DNA of 64,000 nt from Erythroxylum novogranatense (lineage: Eukaryota > Streptophyta > Magnoliopsida > Malpighiales > Erythroxylaceae), in NCBI GenBank assembly GCA_029891385.1, contig CM057235.1:19275120-19339119 (forward strand), in the 5' to 3' direction. The position numbers were made by a program, and so were the translations under genes. Shown here in pieces: positions 35,360 through 46,712 of this stretch. The notes beneath the pieces were generated by a model. It worked only from the letters and a program-made list of their open reading frames with translations. It was not told the DNA's origin and did not search any database. How positions within the stretch are numbered: the first letter of the stretch is position 1; every line of letters begins with the position of its first letter.

Positions 35360-37200
35360 TTGTTTACTTTCTTTTGTTTGAAAAAAATTCTGTTGAAATG
35401 GTCAAACTAGTGACCTTTAATTTAACTTGTTATGTTTTATATAAGTTTCTATAATTTTATGTGTGTTTGTGTAGTAAATTGTTAGGGAATATAGTTGGGA
35501 GTCAGTGCACGGTCATACAAAAATAGAGCAAGAGCTCTCTATCATATAGAACTTCCAGTAAGAGCTCTCTGTGACTTGCACAATCATGACATAATGTTCC
35601 ACACAGGACTTGTAAGATCATGCAAAGGTCATGATCTTGCAATCGTGGATTCTAAACCCCCAAAACCTAGCCTATTTAAATGGTTCTTTCTACTTTTTTC
35701 TTCTTCACACCTCTTCTCACTCTAGTTGACAACCCCCACCACTTTTTCATTTGATTTCACTTGATTTTTAAGCAAACTTCATGTTTTTTTTTGCTTTCTT
35801 CTATTTTTATCCATCTTACCTATAGATCTAGTGATTTTTACATTATAAATAGTATTTTTGGTGTTGGAGAGCAAATTTTTCTACAACTTTTTCCTACATT
35901 TTCCTTTTATTTTAGGTTGTTATGTTGCAAGTTTTCACATAGAAGATGACATCAAGAGTTAAACAACTCATAAGAAGGTTCGAACCCAAAGGAAAAGAGA
36001 AGGTATCTGATAGTGACGCACTTGATCTGGCTACAAATTTTGGAGCCCCATTCTCGATCTTCTCATAAGAAGAAGGTGAGATCTTTCAAAAACTCCATTG
36101 TAAAATTGTTCTTGCACCTTGTTATTTGATTTTCAAATTTAGGAAGAATAAGGGTTAAAACAAAAGTAGAATCATTGAGTACTAGAATTAATTAAGAAAA
36201 CTTTATTCATTGTGATTGTGTATGTTGTCTATGAAGCACTTACCTTAAAATTCTATAGTACTATTAATTATGAGCCAAACAAATTAGGCAATTTTTGATT
36301 TAGTCTAAAGGGGGAACTATGTAACTTAAATTACGCAATTATGGAGGAAAATTTTGAATTCCCTAAAGTAAGGATTCCCTAAAACAAAAATAGTGGAATC
36401 CTATAAATATTTTATGGTAAGTCTTTATTGGAAGAAATTAATTGTCCTAGGAGCGTTTAACCCTCACAATGCACCAAATAATGTAATTAGGATTCCAAAA
36501 CTTTTATTGTTGCATAAATTCATATGTTGCACTATTTTTGTGAAAAGTCAAAGTAACAATTGTTCTAAAAAGGATTTATTTTTGTTTTGGTGTACTGGGC
36601 AACAAAGTTAAGGTTTGCACTTCCTTACACATCTTCCATGTAATAGTTACTTAAATCACTAAAAATAGTAGCTATTGAGGCATGGAATTCTTGGTCACTA
36701 TATCAGCTAAATACCATGACATTGTTATTTTTGGTCTAGCCTCTATTGTTCCTGAGTTTTTCAATAATACACATTTAAGGAGGGTGGAAATCCTGGAGTC
36801 CCATATTGTGGAACTTTGCAATTTAAGCTCTCAATTCACATTTAAGTACAAGAGAGGAAAATTGGGATCTAGTCAACACCACAACAACAACAACATGAGA
36901 AAACATCGAGTGAGCAATTCAATGAAGATGAAGAAGGTTGGGAAAGGGTGCCCAAAACAATGGAGGAAAACAACAAGAGACTAAAGAGAAGAATAGGTTC
37001 CTTGGAAGCAAAGTTAAAAGAGGTAGTGCCACAACATCGTTACTAAACAAAGAAATTGCTAAAATATTTTGAGGTATAAGGTGTATGAGTTCGTTCTCCA
37101 ATGTTATCACCACTATAATCCCCAAAAGTATTTTTGCCCTTATCTTTTATTTTCTGTTTATTACATTAGTGATGTGTGTTTGTTTTTAATTGTGTATCAT
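35360..37200 (+). pseudogene. Remnant of the extra ORF downstream of Athila pol
   Basis: About 36490-36660 translates as IPKLLLLHKFICCTIF, KKDLFLFWCTG and LHFLTHLP. This resembles the conserved block of the Athila ORF-1 protein family (RYLH..LA.TIFGR, ELF.LWCM). RVKQLIRRFEPKGKEKV near 35958 may be its start. The preceding 35480-35650 carries GCACGGTCAT/CATGATCTTGCA words and no coding signal. Only the 36.5-kb block is a convincing match. Confidence 0.5.
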
Positions 37201-37204
37201 TTTC

Positions 37205-37608
37205 TATATTGAGGACAGTATGTTGTTCAAGTGTGGAGACATATATTGTATGTGATTTTCATTTGCATCATGTGTAATTGTTGCATAGTTTTGCATTGTG
37301 TTCTTTTATGTGAATGTGTCAATGGAATCAAATAAAAAGGAATTAGCTTATCTATGAACATGATCGTTTAAGTTGTGAAGAAAAATTAACATTTGAAGTT
37401 TGTGTTTTGAGTGTTTTGTAGGTGAATAAGAATGTTGATTAGAATATTGTACCTATTCTTTCATTTTACAATATTTATTTGGATGCACTTATGATTATTG
37501 AATTAAATTTGTTAGGCATTGTTCGTAGATTTTCATAGAAATCGATTAACTAGGAAGAAATAATGTAGGTTAAAATACATATACATATACATATATATAT
37601 ACATATAC

Positions 37609-37646
<38 letters not shown>

Positions 37647-38290
37647 TAAATAAATTTCCTATTCTACTGGCTTTTTTGAAAAATTTAGGTTAAGAGTAGA
37701 ACTAGTAGCCAGTTGTGAGTTGTGATATAGCTGAGTAATTGAGGGATATTTACAACAAAATTTTTGCCTTCACATTAAACGGATATAATGGCACTCCAAC
37801 CAAGCTTGATAAAACGTATCCTAGTTAAGTAACTAGGGGGCATTCATGAAGAGGCATTTTCTTTAGCATCAAAAGACTACATGATTGTTAAATAAAATCT
37901 AAAAAATATAACGTTTTCAATAAAAGTGAATCTATTGATATTTTTGTGATATGTCAAGAACTTTCCATGAATGGGTACTTAGTGATGGCTTACCTTTTCA
38001 ATTTGGTAAATAATAATGAGTGCATGCTTATAAGTGTTATATCAGGTGTTAATATTTTAGTTTATATGTATATTTAAATCAAAGCCCTTGAATCTGAATG
38101 TTTCAAGTTAGTTTGTTGTAACTTTTTGATTGATTGATGTTTGTGAGTAAATTAATTTCATGAGATTTAATGTCACTGTACCATTATTGCACTATTACAT
38201 GATAGTGTGATTTATATTATATTTTTTATTTTATAATTTTAGTTTTATTTATGGACGAGCAAAGATTTAAATGTGGAGAAGTTGCAAACT
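37205..38290 (+). mobile_element. Athila-type 3' untranslated region with two purine motifs
   Basis: GAGGACAGTATG followed by TTCAAGTGTGGAGA (37211-37240), and GGACGAGCAAAGATTTAAAT followed by GTGGAG (38252-38280), are both typical of the end of Athila-type elements; the second is the likely polypurine tract. Confidence 0.5.
37576..37647. repeat. (AT)n/(ACATAT)n/(GT)n compound microsatellite
   Basis: Alternating ACATAT units run into AT repeats and then a (GT)n run. Confidence 0.95.
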
Positions 38291-39090
38291 TTTCCAATTT
38301 AAGGACAAACAAGAGAAGACATCTAGAATTCAAACTTCATTCTTTTCTTTTCTTTCCTTATTATTATTGAATGTTAATGATGATTCAATTGGAAGATATG
38401 GTTTATGTTATGTATTGGTAAACTTGTTGTAGGGATTACTCTTAAACTATTTGTTAAACTATACATTTTTTATTTACTAGCGATATACTTTGTGGTCTTT
38501 ATGATTTTATATTTGATCTGAATTGAGAGGTTAGTTGAAGTATCTATATTGTGTTATAAATGAGAGCTAGTACCATAATAAATTTATAAACATCGAATTA
38601 ATAAGCAATTGAAGGCAGATCTTAATTGTTTATTAGTTATCTATAGGATTGCTTCGAATCCAATTAGATAGCTAGGAAGAGTTTTGATAGATCGAGATAT
38701 CACATTTCAATTCGTATCTATTTTATTTGGAATAACTTGGTTATATCTCAAGAGAGGCTAATCATAACTAGTAGATATCTAGGATTGAGTATTATTAATT
38801 CAAGAAGGTGAAGTGAAACAAAACAAGGATGGAAGTAATTCTTATAGTTTCATCATTAATTAATCAACCAATTCACTGTTGCTTGCTTAATTATTCAATT
38901 ATCAATTTTCCTTTAGTTTATTTTCTATTTTATCATATTGTTGATCTTAAACAAAGTTTTATAAGAACTATTAGGAGAGTAGTACAATCCTTGTGGAAAC
39001 GATACTTTTTATGTTATAACATACAATCATATACTTGTAGTATAGATAAGTTCAAATCAAACTTCAACAGAGTACCCCTCAATTTTGCTT
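38281..39090 (+). mobile_element. Probable Athila-type 3' LTR
   Basis: It follows the polypurine tract. Near 38984 it reads ACAATCCTTGTGGAAACGAT, a well-known landmark near the end of Athila-type LTRs (AATCCCTGTGGATTCGA). There is no second LTR for comparison, so the borders are approximate. Confidence 0.5.
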
Positions 39091-39320
39091 TAATTCTTAA
39101 AAAATTGCACAAAAACATAGTCCTAGAGTGCTATATGATTATAGATATGGCCATGTCCATCTCCATATGATCATGTCCCTCAAGGATAACTTCAATCTTT
39201 CACTTTTTTGCCTAAATTCTATCTGATTTATGATCCTCTTGACCCATGAAGGAAATTAGGATATAAAAACATAACATAAGGAAATTACCCAAAAAAATAA
39301 AAAATTCTCAAATAAATAAA

Positions 39321-39352
<32 letters not shown>

Positions 39353-40300
39353 CACCCAGTCTGAAATCTTGCAATAAAGCTGGGTCTAGGGAGGTCTGAT
39401 AGTATATAGCCTTACCCCTATATAGTAGAGAGGCTATTCCCGATAAACCCATATGCAAATGCAATAGGAAAATACTGATGTAGGTTAATAGAAATAAGTA
39501 AGTAAAAACTGGCACGCGGAAAATTTAAGTAAATAGAATTACAAGACAATATATAAGGACATACCTGATGGTTGACCACATCTGCTAGTACCTTACACCC
39601 TGTAAAGACCAACTCTTTTCGTTGTTAGTCATGCTAGGAGTCTTCACTGAGCTACCCACTTGCAAAGGCATTAAGGTCATTTGGGTTGGACTTCCTATGT
39701 GGTAAGTATGAGGCGTGAGGACTCTAAAAAGTATCGTTTACCCTTATCCTATCACGCCAGACTTTATTAATTCTGACAACTGCCTCAATGAGGGCCAACT
39801 CTGACATATCTTTCTTGATCAATTCCCTCTAAGTCTTATAAGGCCTTTCTTTCCTCCTTTTGTAGCCACTAAGGTTTATTATCTCATAACATCGTACCAA
39901 AGCATTAGAGGACTTCTTGTGCACATGCCCAAACTATCTAAGTCTTTTCTCTCTTAACTTGTCTGCAATACTAGCCACCTGTAGTTTGGCTCTCACTACC
40001 CTATTTCGTACCCTATATCTTATGGTAATGTCACACATCCGTCTAAGAATACACATTTTTGCTACCAACAACTATAGCATATGTCTATGTTTAAAAGGTC
40101 AACACTTTGCCCCATATAACATGGTTGGCCAAATCACCATTTTATAGAACTTCCCTTTAAGTTTTATAAGGACCTTTTTATCATATAAAACACTTGATTC
40201 ACTCTGCTATTTGATCCACCCAGATCTAATACGATGTAATATATCTTTATCGATATTAACATCTCTTTGATACTAAATATATGATTAGAAATATAGTCTA
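39321..40300 (-). mobile_element. RTE-clade LINE, 5'-truncated 3' end
   Basis: On the minus strand, from about 40290, the reading gives DVNIDKDILHRIRSGWIK, KLKGKFYKMVIWPTMLYGAK, VAKMCILRRMCD and DKLREKRLRWFGHV, the C-terminal region of plant RTE reverse transcriptase (HRI.AGW.KWR, KLKGKFYRTAIRPTMLYG.ECW, RLRWFGHV.RRP). The 3' end has the AAGGCT...CCTCCCTAGACCC block and finishes in (ATG)n (39321-39351, CAT on plus), the short tandem repeat tail that replaces poly-A in RTE elements. Several stops. Confidence 0.88.
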
Positions 40301-41966
40301 TTTAACATTTATTACTCGTATTTACTATTTATTAGACAAAATATATGTAAGATAATAAGAAAAGTAAAGGGTTTATGAAGGAGAGCCATGGGCATATATG
40401 ACAAGGCAGCAGAAGTGTCAAAATCAAAATTCCAACCCCACAACATCCCTAGAAAATCCAGAATCCATGTGCATGTATAAACATATTATAAGAACATGAA
40501 ATTATAGCATATATACCTTACAAATACTCCTCCTTTCTTGAATCTTCTCCTGGTTTAGGTTGTAGCAAATACCAAACACCTTTGTTGGCTTCTAGAAAGC
40601 ACGCAAAGATGAAGAAAAATCAGTGTGTAAGGGTGTTTAGAGCACTAAACAAGATGAGTTCAAGTTGATGCTCTAGTGAGAGTTAGATCAAAACCAATTA
40701 CATACAATTAATCTCATGCAACAACTGCTTAAAATTGCATGAATAAATCTCAAGATCACTCCTCTCAAGTTCCAAAACTCTTCTGGACCCTTAGCCTCTC
40801 TATTGGGTGTGTTTTTTGGGTAAAATTTTATATGTACATAAGTGAAGAACTTACTTATGTACCACCTATCATTATCATATCTTGCTTAATTGACAACCAT
40901 GCACATTTTGTTTTTCATCAAATCTTTTATGTGTGTGACCCTTAAATTCCTAATTATTTTGGTAACTTGAATTAACTCTTAATTCGAGTAAGTTATGAAG
41001 GGTCTCATAATGCCAAATTACCAAAATGTAAGTGGATTAACACTTGAACTCTACGATAGTTAATTATCCAACTTACGAATCTTTTTATAGTCAATTACCA
41101 TACAATTCATCACTCACCATCATATACCCCACTTGGTTCAGAGTATGGGCTATGTGTCAACTCTTACTAGACTAACTATGCTAGATCTAGTCCAAGTGAT
41201 GTTAGTTATTGTCCTAGGGATCTCATTACTCTATGTGTCATTAAAGACTCTCTTCATGACATATAGTTGCTCTGGCCAGAGACTCTTGAGTAATGATCCC
41301 GACAAAAGGTCGTAGGTATCATCTCCTTCTACTAGGGGTGGTGAATCCTTTATTGGCTACACAATTACCTTCGAATACCAATAGTTGTACCCAGTCACCA
41401 CCCAATGAATGACCCCATCTTAAGACAACAAGAAATGGTGTCAAAGCACATGATCAGTATCTAAGATATCCTTGAGTACCTTAAGTTTTAAAGATTTTTG
41501 CACCATTGCTATGATGAGATTAATTACTGACATTTGATAGATCATCCATATGATAATCTTATAACAGGTCATATGATATACTTACTACTCTTAGTAAGAA
41601 TCCACATGATAACTCTAAACACCTCATGTTTATAGTTTATAAGATCCACTACTTGATCAAATCAAGGAGTATAACATGTGCTAGTCTATTGGGATTAACA
41701 ATATCATATCTCATTAATCTTATGACTAGGGTAAATTTAGATACTAATATAACTGCAGATGATAAGAATCTCATTATTATGATCTCAACATGATTTCCTT
41801 CATGTTGTATTTTGTAACATGGACTTCATTAATTCCATTTAAGAACGATATCAATTCATAAATAAATGAACTTCAAATTAATGAAAATTGCTTTTCACTT
41901 TATTAATCAAAATAAAGATTGTACAGAAGTGTTAAAGGTAATTGCCTTTGGAGCACTACTCTAACA
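40301..41966 (-). mobile_element. Copia 3' LTR, left border uncertain
   Basis: On the minus strand it starts TGTTAGAGTAGTGCTCC at 41966, right after the polypurine tract AGTGGGAGAT. The far end is not marked by any clear CA and meets the RTE LINE. No coding sequence. Confidence 0.5.
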
Positions 41967-43661
41967 ATCTCCCACTTACACTAAAGTCATTCGCCTTTGT
42001 ATCTAATACCATAGGTGCGTACACTAGAATCAATTCTCATTTGAGGAAGTTCCTTAATCAAAGGATCATCGATGTTCTGATCTGTAGGCACCTCTCTATC
42101 TTCACATCACTTCTATAGATAATCTTCCTGATCAGGTGATATATCCTAAGTACGTGCTTAGACCTCTTATGAGACCTTGGTTCTTTGGCTTAAGTAATAG
42201 CCCCATTGTTGTCACAGTACAACAATATTAGGTCTATAATGCTTGGAATCACTCCAAATTCCATAATGAACTTCTTGATTAAATAACTTCTTTTATTGCT
42301 TCTACAACTGCAGCGTACTCTTACTCAGTCATTGAATCTATAATCGTCTCTTATTTAGAACTCTTTTAACTGACTGCTCCACCATTTAGTGTGAAAACGT
42401 AACCTAAATGGGATTTGGAGTCATCTTGGTCAGATTGAAAACTGACATCTGTATGCCCACTCACTACGAGATCTTCATCTCCATATACCAATAATACATC
42501 CTTCGTCCTTTTTAAGTACTTTAGGATATTCTTGACAACCACCCAGTGACACTCACTAGGATCTGATTATATTTGCTCGAAAAACTTAGAGCATACTATA
42601 TATTGGGTCGTGTACATAACAAAGCATATATGATTGATCCTATTGTTGAAGCATATGGGTTCAAACTCATATAAGTCCTCTCATCTTGCGTCTTAGGACA
42701 TAGATTTCGAGAGTTTTATCCTATGAGTCGTGGGAAGAAACCCCCTCTTGAACTTGTCCATGCCAAACCTCTTTAGCACTTTATCTATATATGTAAACTG
42801 TGAAAGAACTAACAACTTTCTTGATCTATCTCTATAGATCTTTATTTCTATTATATAAGAAATCTGGGACAACCAAATTTTGACATATTGCAAACTTGAG
42901 ACTTCATTTCCTATTAGTAATATGTCATCCATTTATAATACAAGGAATATGATACCACTCCCACAAACCTTTTTGCACACACAAGGTTCATCTGAATTTT
43001 GTGAAAAACCGAACTCTTTGATTGTCGCATCAAATTGAATGTATCAACTCTTAGATGCTTGCTTCAATCCATAAATGGATTTATAAAGCTTGCATACCTT
43101 TTTTTTCATCTTTGGATATGAAACTACTCATCCTCAGCTAGGTTTCTATTAAGGAAAGCCATCTTCACATCCATTTGTCATATCTCATAATCATAATGAA
43201 TAGCAATGGCTAGGAGTATTCTAATGGATTTAAGCATGGTTACAGGGATAAAAGTCTCGTCATAGTCAACACCTTGTCTTTGACGATAACCTTTAGCAAC
43301 TAGTCTCGCTTTATAGGTAATCACATTACCATTCATGTTAATTTTCTTCTTGAAAATCCATTTGCACCTTGTGGGTTTTAACCCCTCAGGGTGGGTCAAC
43401 CAAAGTCTAAACTTGGTTTTCAAACATAGAATCCATGATGCTCAAATAAACACAGATCAATTGCCTGAACTCGATATTGTTATTCATGGAGAAGAGACAA
43501 ACACCTTTTGCTCTAAAGCATTGTAGAACAGATATCTAATTGTTTCCTTAGGAGATCCTACAAACAGAAAATTATCATATTTTGATTCAGGCTTGTCTGA
43601 TTGAATCTAGTTCACGTAAGCCAGCCAACTCCAAACTTTCATATGAGAAAGATAGGGTTAG
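41967..43661 (-). pseudogene. Ty1/copia integrase end, reverse transcriptase and RNase H
   Basis: From 43661 downward: FLFVGSPKETIRYLFYN (end of integrase); then CKWIFKKKINMNGNVITYKA and RLVAKGYRQRQGVDYDETF with VTMLKSIRILLAIAIHYDYE (RT). The YVDD site is altered to stop-MDD (MDDILLIGN, 42932). FTYIDKVLKRFGMDK follows, then RNase H remnants EYAAVVEAIKE and RSKHVLRIYHLIRKIIYRSD, and ADPL-like sequence near 42050. The copy is interrupted at 43661 by gypsy element 1, so gag, protease and most of integrase should lie right of the window. Confidence 0.87.
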
Positions 43662-44621
43662 TGTTGGTGTAATATCCCGTCACCGATGGGAAGGTTATAT
43701 TGGTAAATTGGGACGTGATAGGATTTTACCGCATAATATCGACTGAACATTCATTTGGCCTCTAATTGTAGAGGATTGAGTCATTTGGCATGTGCACTGA
43801 TAGGTACATGCGTTCATGACTTTTTTCCAGCATTTAATTGTGATACGATTATGAATTGTGAAATTGTGAAATTGTGAATAATTAGGTTTTCTTTTGACTT
43901 ATGAAGAATTGTGGAATAATTGGGATTGAAAATTTAATAAGAAATGTTTTAGAGTAATTACAAGCTGATAGTGATTCTTCGAAATTCTTCTAAAAAATTC
44001 AGGAGAAAATGTCCGGACCGGAATTTTTCCGAGTGGCGGACCGATTGACTGTATAGTACCGAAATAATTGTTCAATGGCTATGGGAATTTAGAAATATGA
44101 TTTTTAGAATTAATATGTCGAGCCTTTGAAATTTGGAGACTAATTGGGATAGAAATGAAATTGAAAGGAGAAAGAGATTTACAAGTATTATAGGTGAAAG
44201 GGGTAAGAGGCTTAAGGAATTAACTCTTTTAAATGCTTTAGAATTTTAGATGGAAGAAAGGAAAAATCCTCTTCTCTTCTCCTAGGGCACGATTGGTTCC
44301 TCTCTTTGGTGAGTTTCGATTCTTCCTTGAAGATTGTGTTTGTTCTTTCCTTATGGTTAAAGATCGATGTTAACCCTTGAGAGAAGAAGAAGATCTGATG
44401 AGTTTAGAGGGTTCATCGTGGGTGTTAGAGAGAGGGGAAAGAGTTGGAGAAATTTAGGAAGATTTGCATATTTGAGCTTGATTTGGTAAGTGTTTTGGTT
44501 TAATGTTGTTATTTATTGTGTTTAATGCATTCATGGGTTTGATTGTGAGTGATTGAGGCAGTTATGGGTGAGTTATGGAAATTTTTAGAGTGAGAAATGG
44601 AAAAAATCGATCGGAGAAGAC

Positions 44622-44925
44622 GACCATGACTTCAAGACGTCATGGCGTCTTGCTGAAGCCTCGCCATGCAATAATTAACATTTAATTCGTCACGGCGAGC
44701 GGGAAGGAGACGTCGCGGCGAGCTCGAAAATGTTGGACGCTGCGACGAGCTCCGCTCGACGTCGCGGCGAGCGCAAGTCTTCCATGCCGCGACGAGTTCT
44801 TCTCCATACGTCGCGGCAAGTCCCAAGAGAAATGTTCGCCGCGGCGAGGGACATCACATGTCGCGGCGAGCGCCTGCAGACGCCGCGGCTAACGGCTTGA
44901 GGTCACGGCGAGGGATGATTTTTAG
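44622..44925 (+). repeat. CGTCGCGGCGAG motif cluster, 5' LTR copy
   Basis: About eight to ten variants of GTCGCGGCGAG in 300 bases form a CpG-dense island inside an AT-rich element. The partner is at 51000-51280. Several CG positions of one copy are TG or CA in the other. Confidence 0.8.
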
Positions 44926-45781
44926 ATTTGACTTAATTTGGTTGATGGGGCATAACTTATGGTGTAGACCTCCAATTGAGGTGATATTTGACTCATTATG
45001 AATTAGAAAACGAGGTCTACAATTGAGGAAAAGAATGAGAGTTTGGATTTGGATTTTTGGGATCTTAATTAGTGAAAGAAAGTTAAGGATGTGATTATAT
45101 TGCAACCTAAGGATGGTTTCTGATAATTGGGTTATAATTGTGAGAATTATGAATGCAAATTTAATGTAATTGGAGTCTTTAATAGATGAATTTGATCTAG
45201 TTCAAATGATATTGGTTTTGAGATTTTTGTGAGATTAGCCTAGTGTATATAAATTGGCAAATGGGACTAAATAGCAAAAATGAATCTGGTGGAGTTCTAT
45301 GATATGTTATCGAATTGAAATCAGTCATTATTGATAAAGTGAGTGAAAAGTTGGAAATTTACGAAAGAAAGTGAAATTGGGAAATAGTACCGGGAAAGTC
45401 ATGAATAGGCATAGTACATCTTTTTAATTAAAACATGTGCATCATTAAATTATTTCTGATTGTGCATTCAGTAATTGAAAACTATTTGACTGTTTTAGAG
45501 GCACCGTTGGAACGATGATTCCACGGACATTGCTGAGACTTCCAGGCAGGTAGCTCGAAAGTTCAGGTGAGTAACCTAGTTGGTTTCTCAATCTATGTGT
45601 GTTTAATATTATGCATTGATGCCATGTGGAGATAATGGATGGATATATGTGTGTTTGATTTTGATTGATTTCAGACCATGGGTGTTCGAAATATTAGAAA
45701 TGTGATATTGAAGTGCTATTGTGTGTAACTGATTAGGAATGCATCAATGAAACAACTGGTAAATGCATATGACTAAAATAC

Positions 45782-46088
45782 CGGACCGAAGGTCCGAAGA
45801 AACGAAAATTGGTTATTGGAATGTAAATGATTGTAAATGGAAATTGGAACATATGCATTCATGCATAAAAGTATGATCAGATAAAGGTAGTTGTGACCGG
45901 AGTTGCCACCGTATCAGGGCATATCATGCCCAACGTATATGAGAGCTTTAAGCTCAACGCACAGGACCTCAGGTCCAACGTATTCAGAGCCTCAGGCTCA
46001 ATGTATCAGGGCATATCACGCCTAACGCTTTGAGCCATCGCTCAACGAATGCGCCCGCCATCGACGATTTGAGCATACGATCAAACAA
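45782..46088 (+). repeat. Array of mini-hairpins with different stems, 5' LTR copy
   Basis: CGGACCgaaGGTCCG (45782) is followed by GGGCATatcATGCCC (45917), GAGCTTtAAGCTC (45943), GGACCTcAGGTCC (45964), GAGCCTcAGGCTC (45987), a decayed AGGGCatatcacGCCT (about 46008), GAGCCatcGCTC (46032) and TTTGA...TCAAA (about 46067). From 45917 on, the starts are 21-26 bases apart, and most hairpins are followed by AACG or CAACG. The partner array is at 52140-52450. Confidence 0.85.
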
Positions 46089-46699
46089 CGTAAGAAAATG
46101 GAAGTGTCACATGCACATTGCATATGTATATGATGGACTACAAAATGGGAAATGGTAAATGCATGTGATATTTTACGAATGTGCAAAAATGTGATACTCT
46201 GTGAACTGTGTGAATATGCATGAATTGAGTGAACCATCGATGATGGTTTCTCATTGAGTTCGCAAACTCACCCAACATTGCAATTATTTTTCAGGAATTA
46301 GCGAGTACCCCGTTTGACAAACAGGAGTCTGATTACTGCAAGAGAGTTAAAGTTAAGGGGTCGGATCAGTTTCACGTCTGCATTTGAGTCATTCCGATTT
46401 TTATGTAAATTTGTCATTCTTCAAGATTTGTACTGTTATTGAAAAAGGGCCCCAATCGATTACTGCTGTATTGTATATTGATTATTGAAATAGTGTTTTG
46501 ACTGAGAATGTTTTCATATTGTGGGGCCAGATTGTTTACTGATATGCGCGTACTCGACCTGTTTTGAAAAAAAATAAAAATGTCTTCCTAAGTATTTGAA
46601 TTGTTTGACTGCTCTAGCATACCACACTCGTGAGTCACGGGCTCGGATATCACCGTCGATGTCGGGTTCAGGTCTCGCGAGAGTGGGGTGCTACATTTG

Positions 46700-46712
46700 T
46701 GGTATCAGAGCC
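46700..46712 (+). other. Element 2 primer-binding site (initiator tRNA-Met)
   Basis: TGGTATCAGAGCC, complementary to the 3' end of plant initiator tRNA-Met, begins four bases after the 5' LTR. Confidence 0.92.

Larger units (their letters stand above)
43668..46695 (+). mobile_element. Element 2, 5' LTR
   Basis: Pairs along its whole length with 50051-53059, with scattered substitutions and small indels. Contains a GC-rich motif cluster (44622-44925) and an array of mini-hairpins (45782-46088). Confidence 0.93.

Noticed and set aside
40262..40290. Primer-binding-site-like sequence on the minus strand (TTTAGTATCAAAGAG) next to the copia LTR
   Set aside because: In the same stretch the minus strand reads QRDVNIDKDILHRIRSGW, which is RTE reverse transcriptase coding sequence; the likeness to a primer site is chance.
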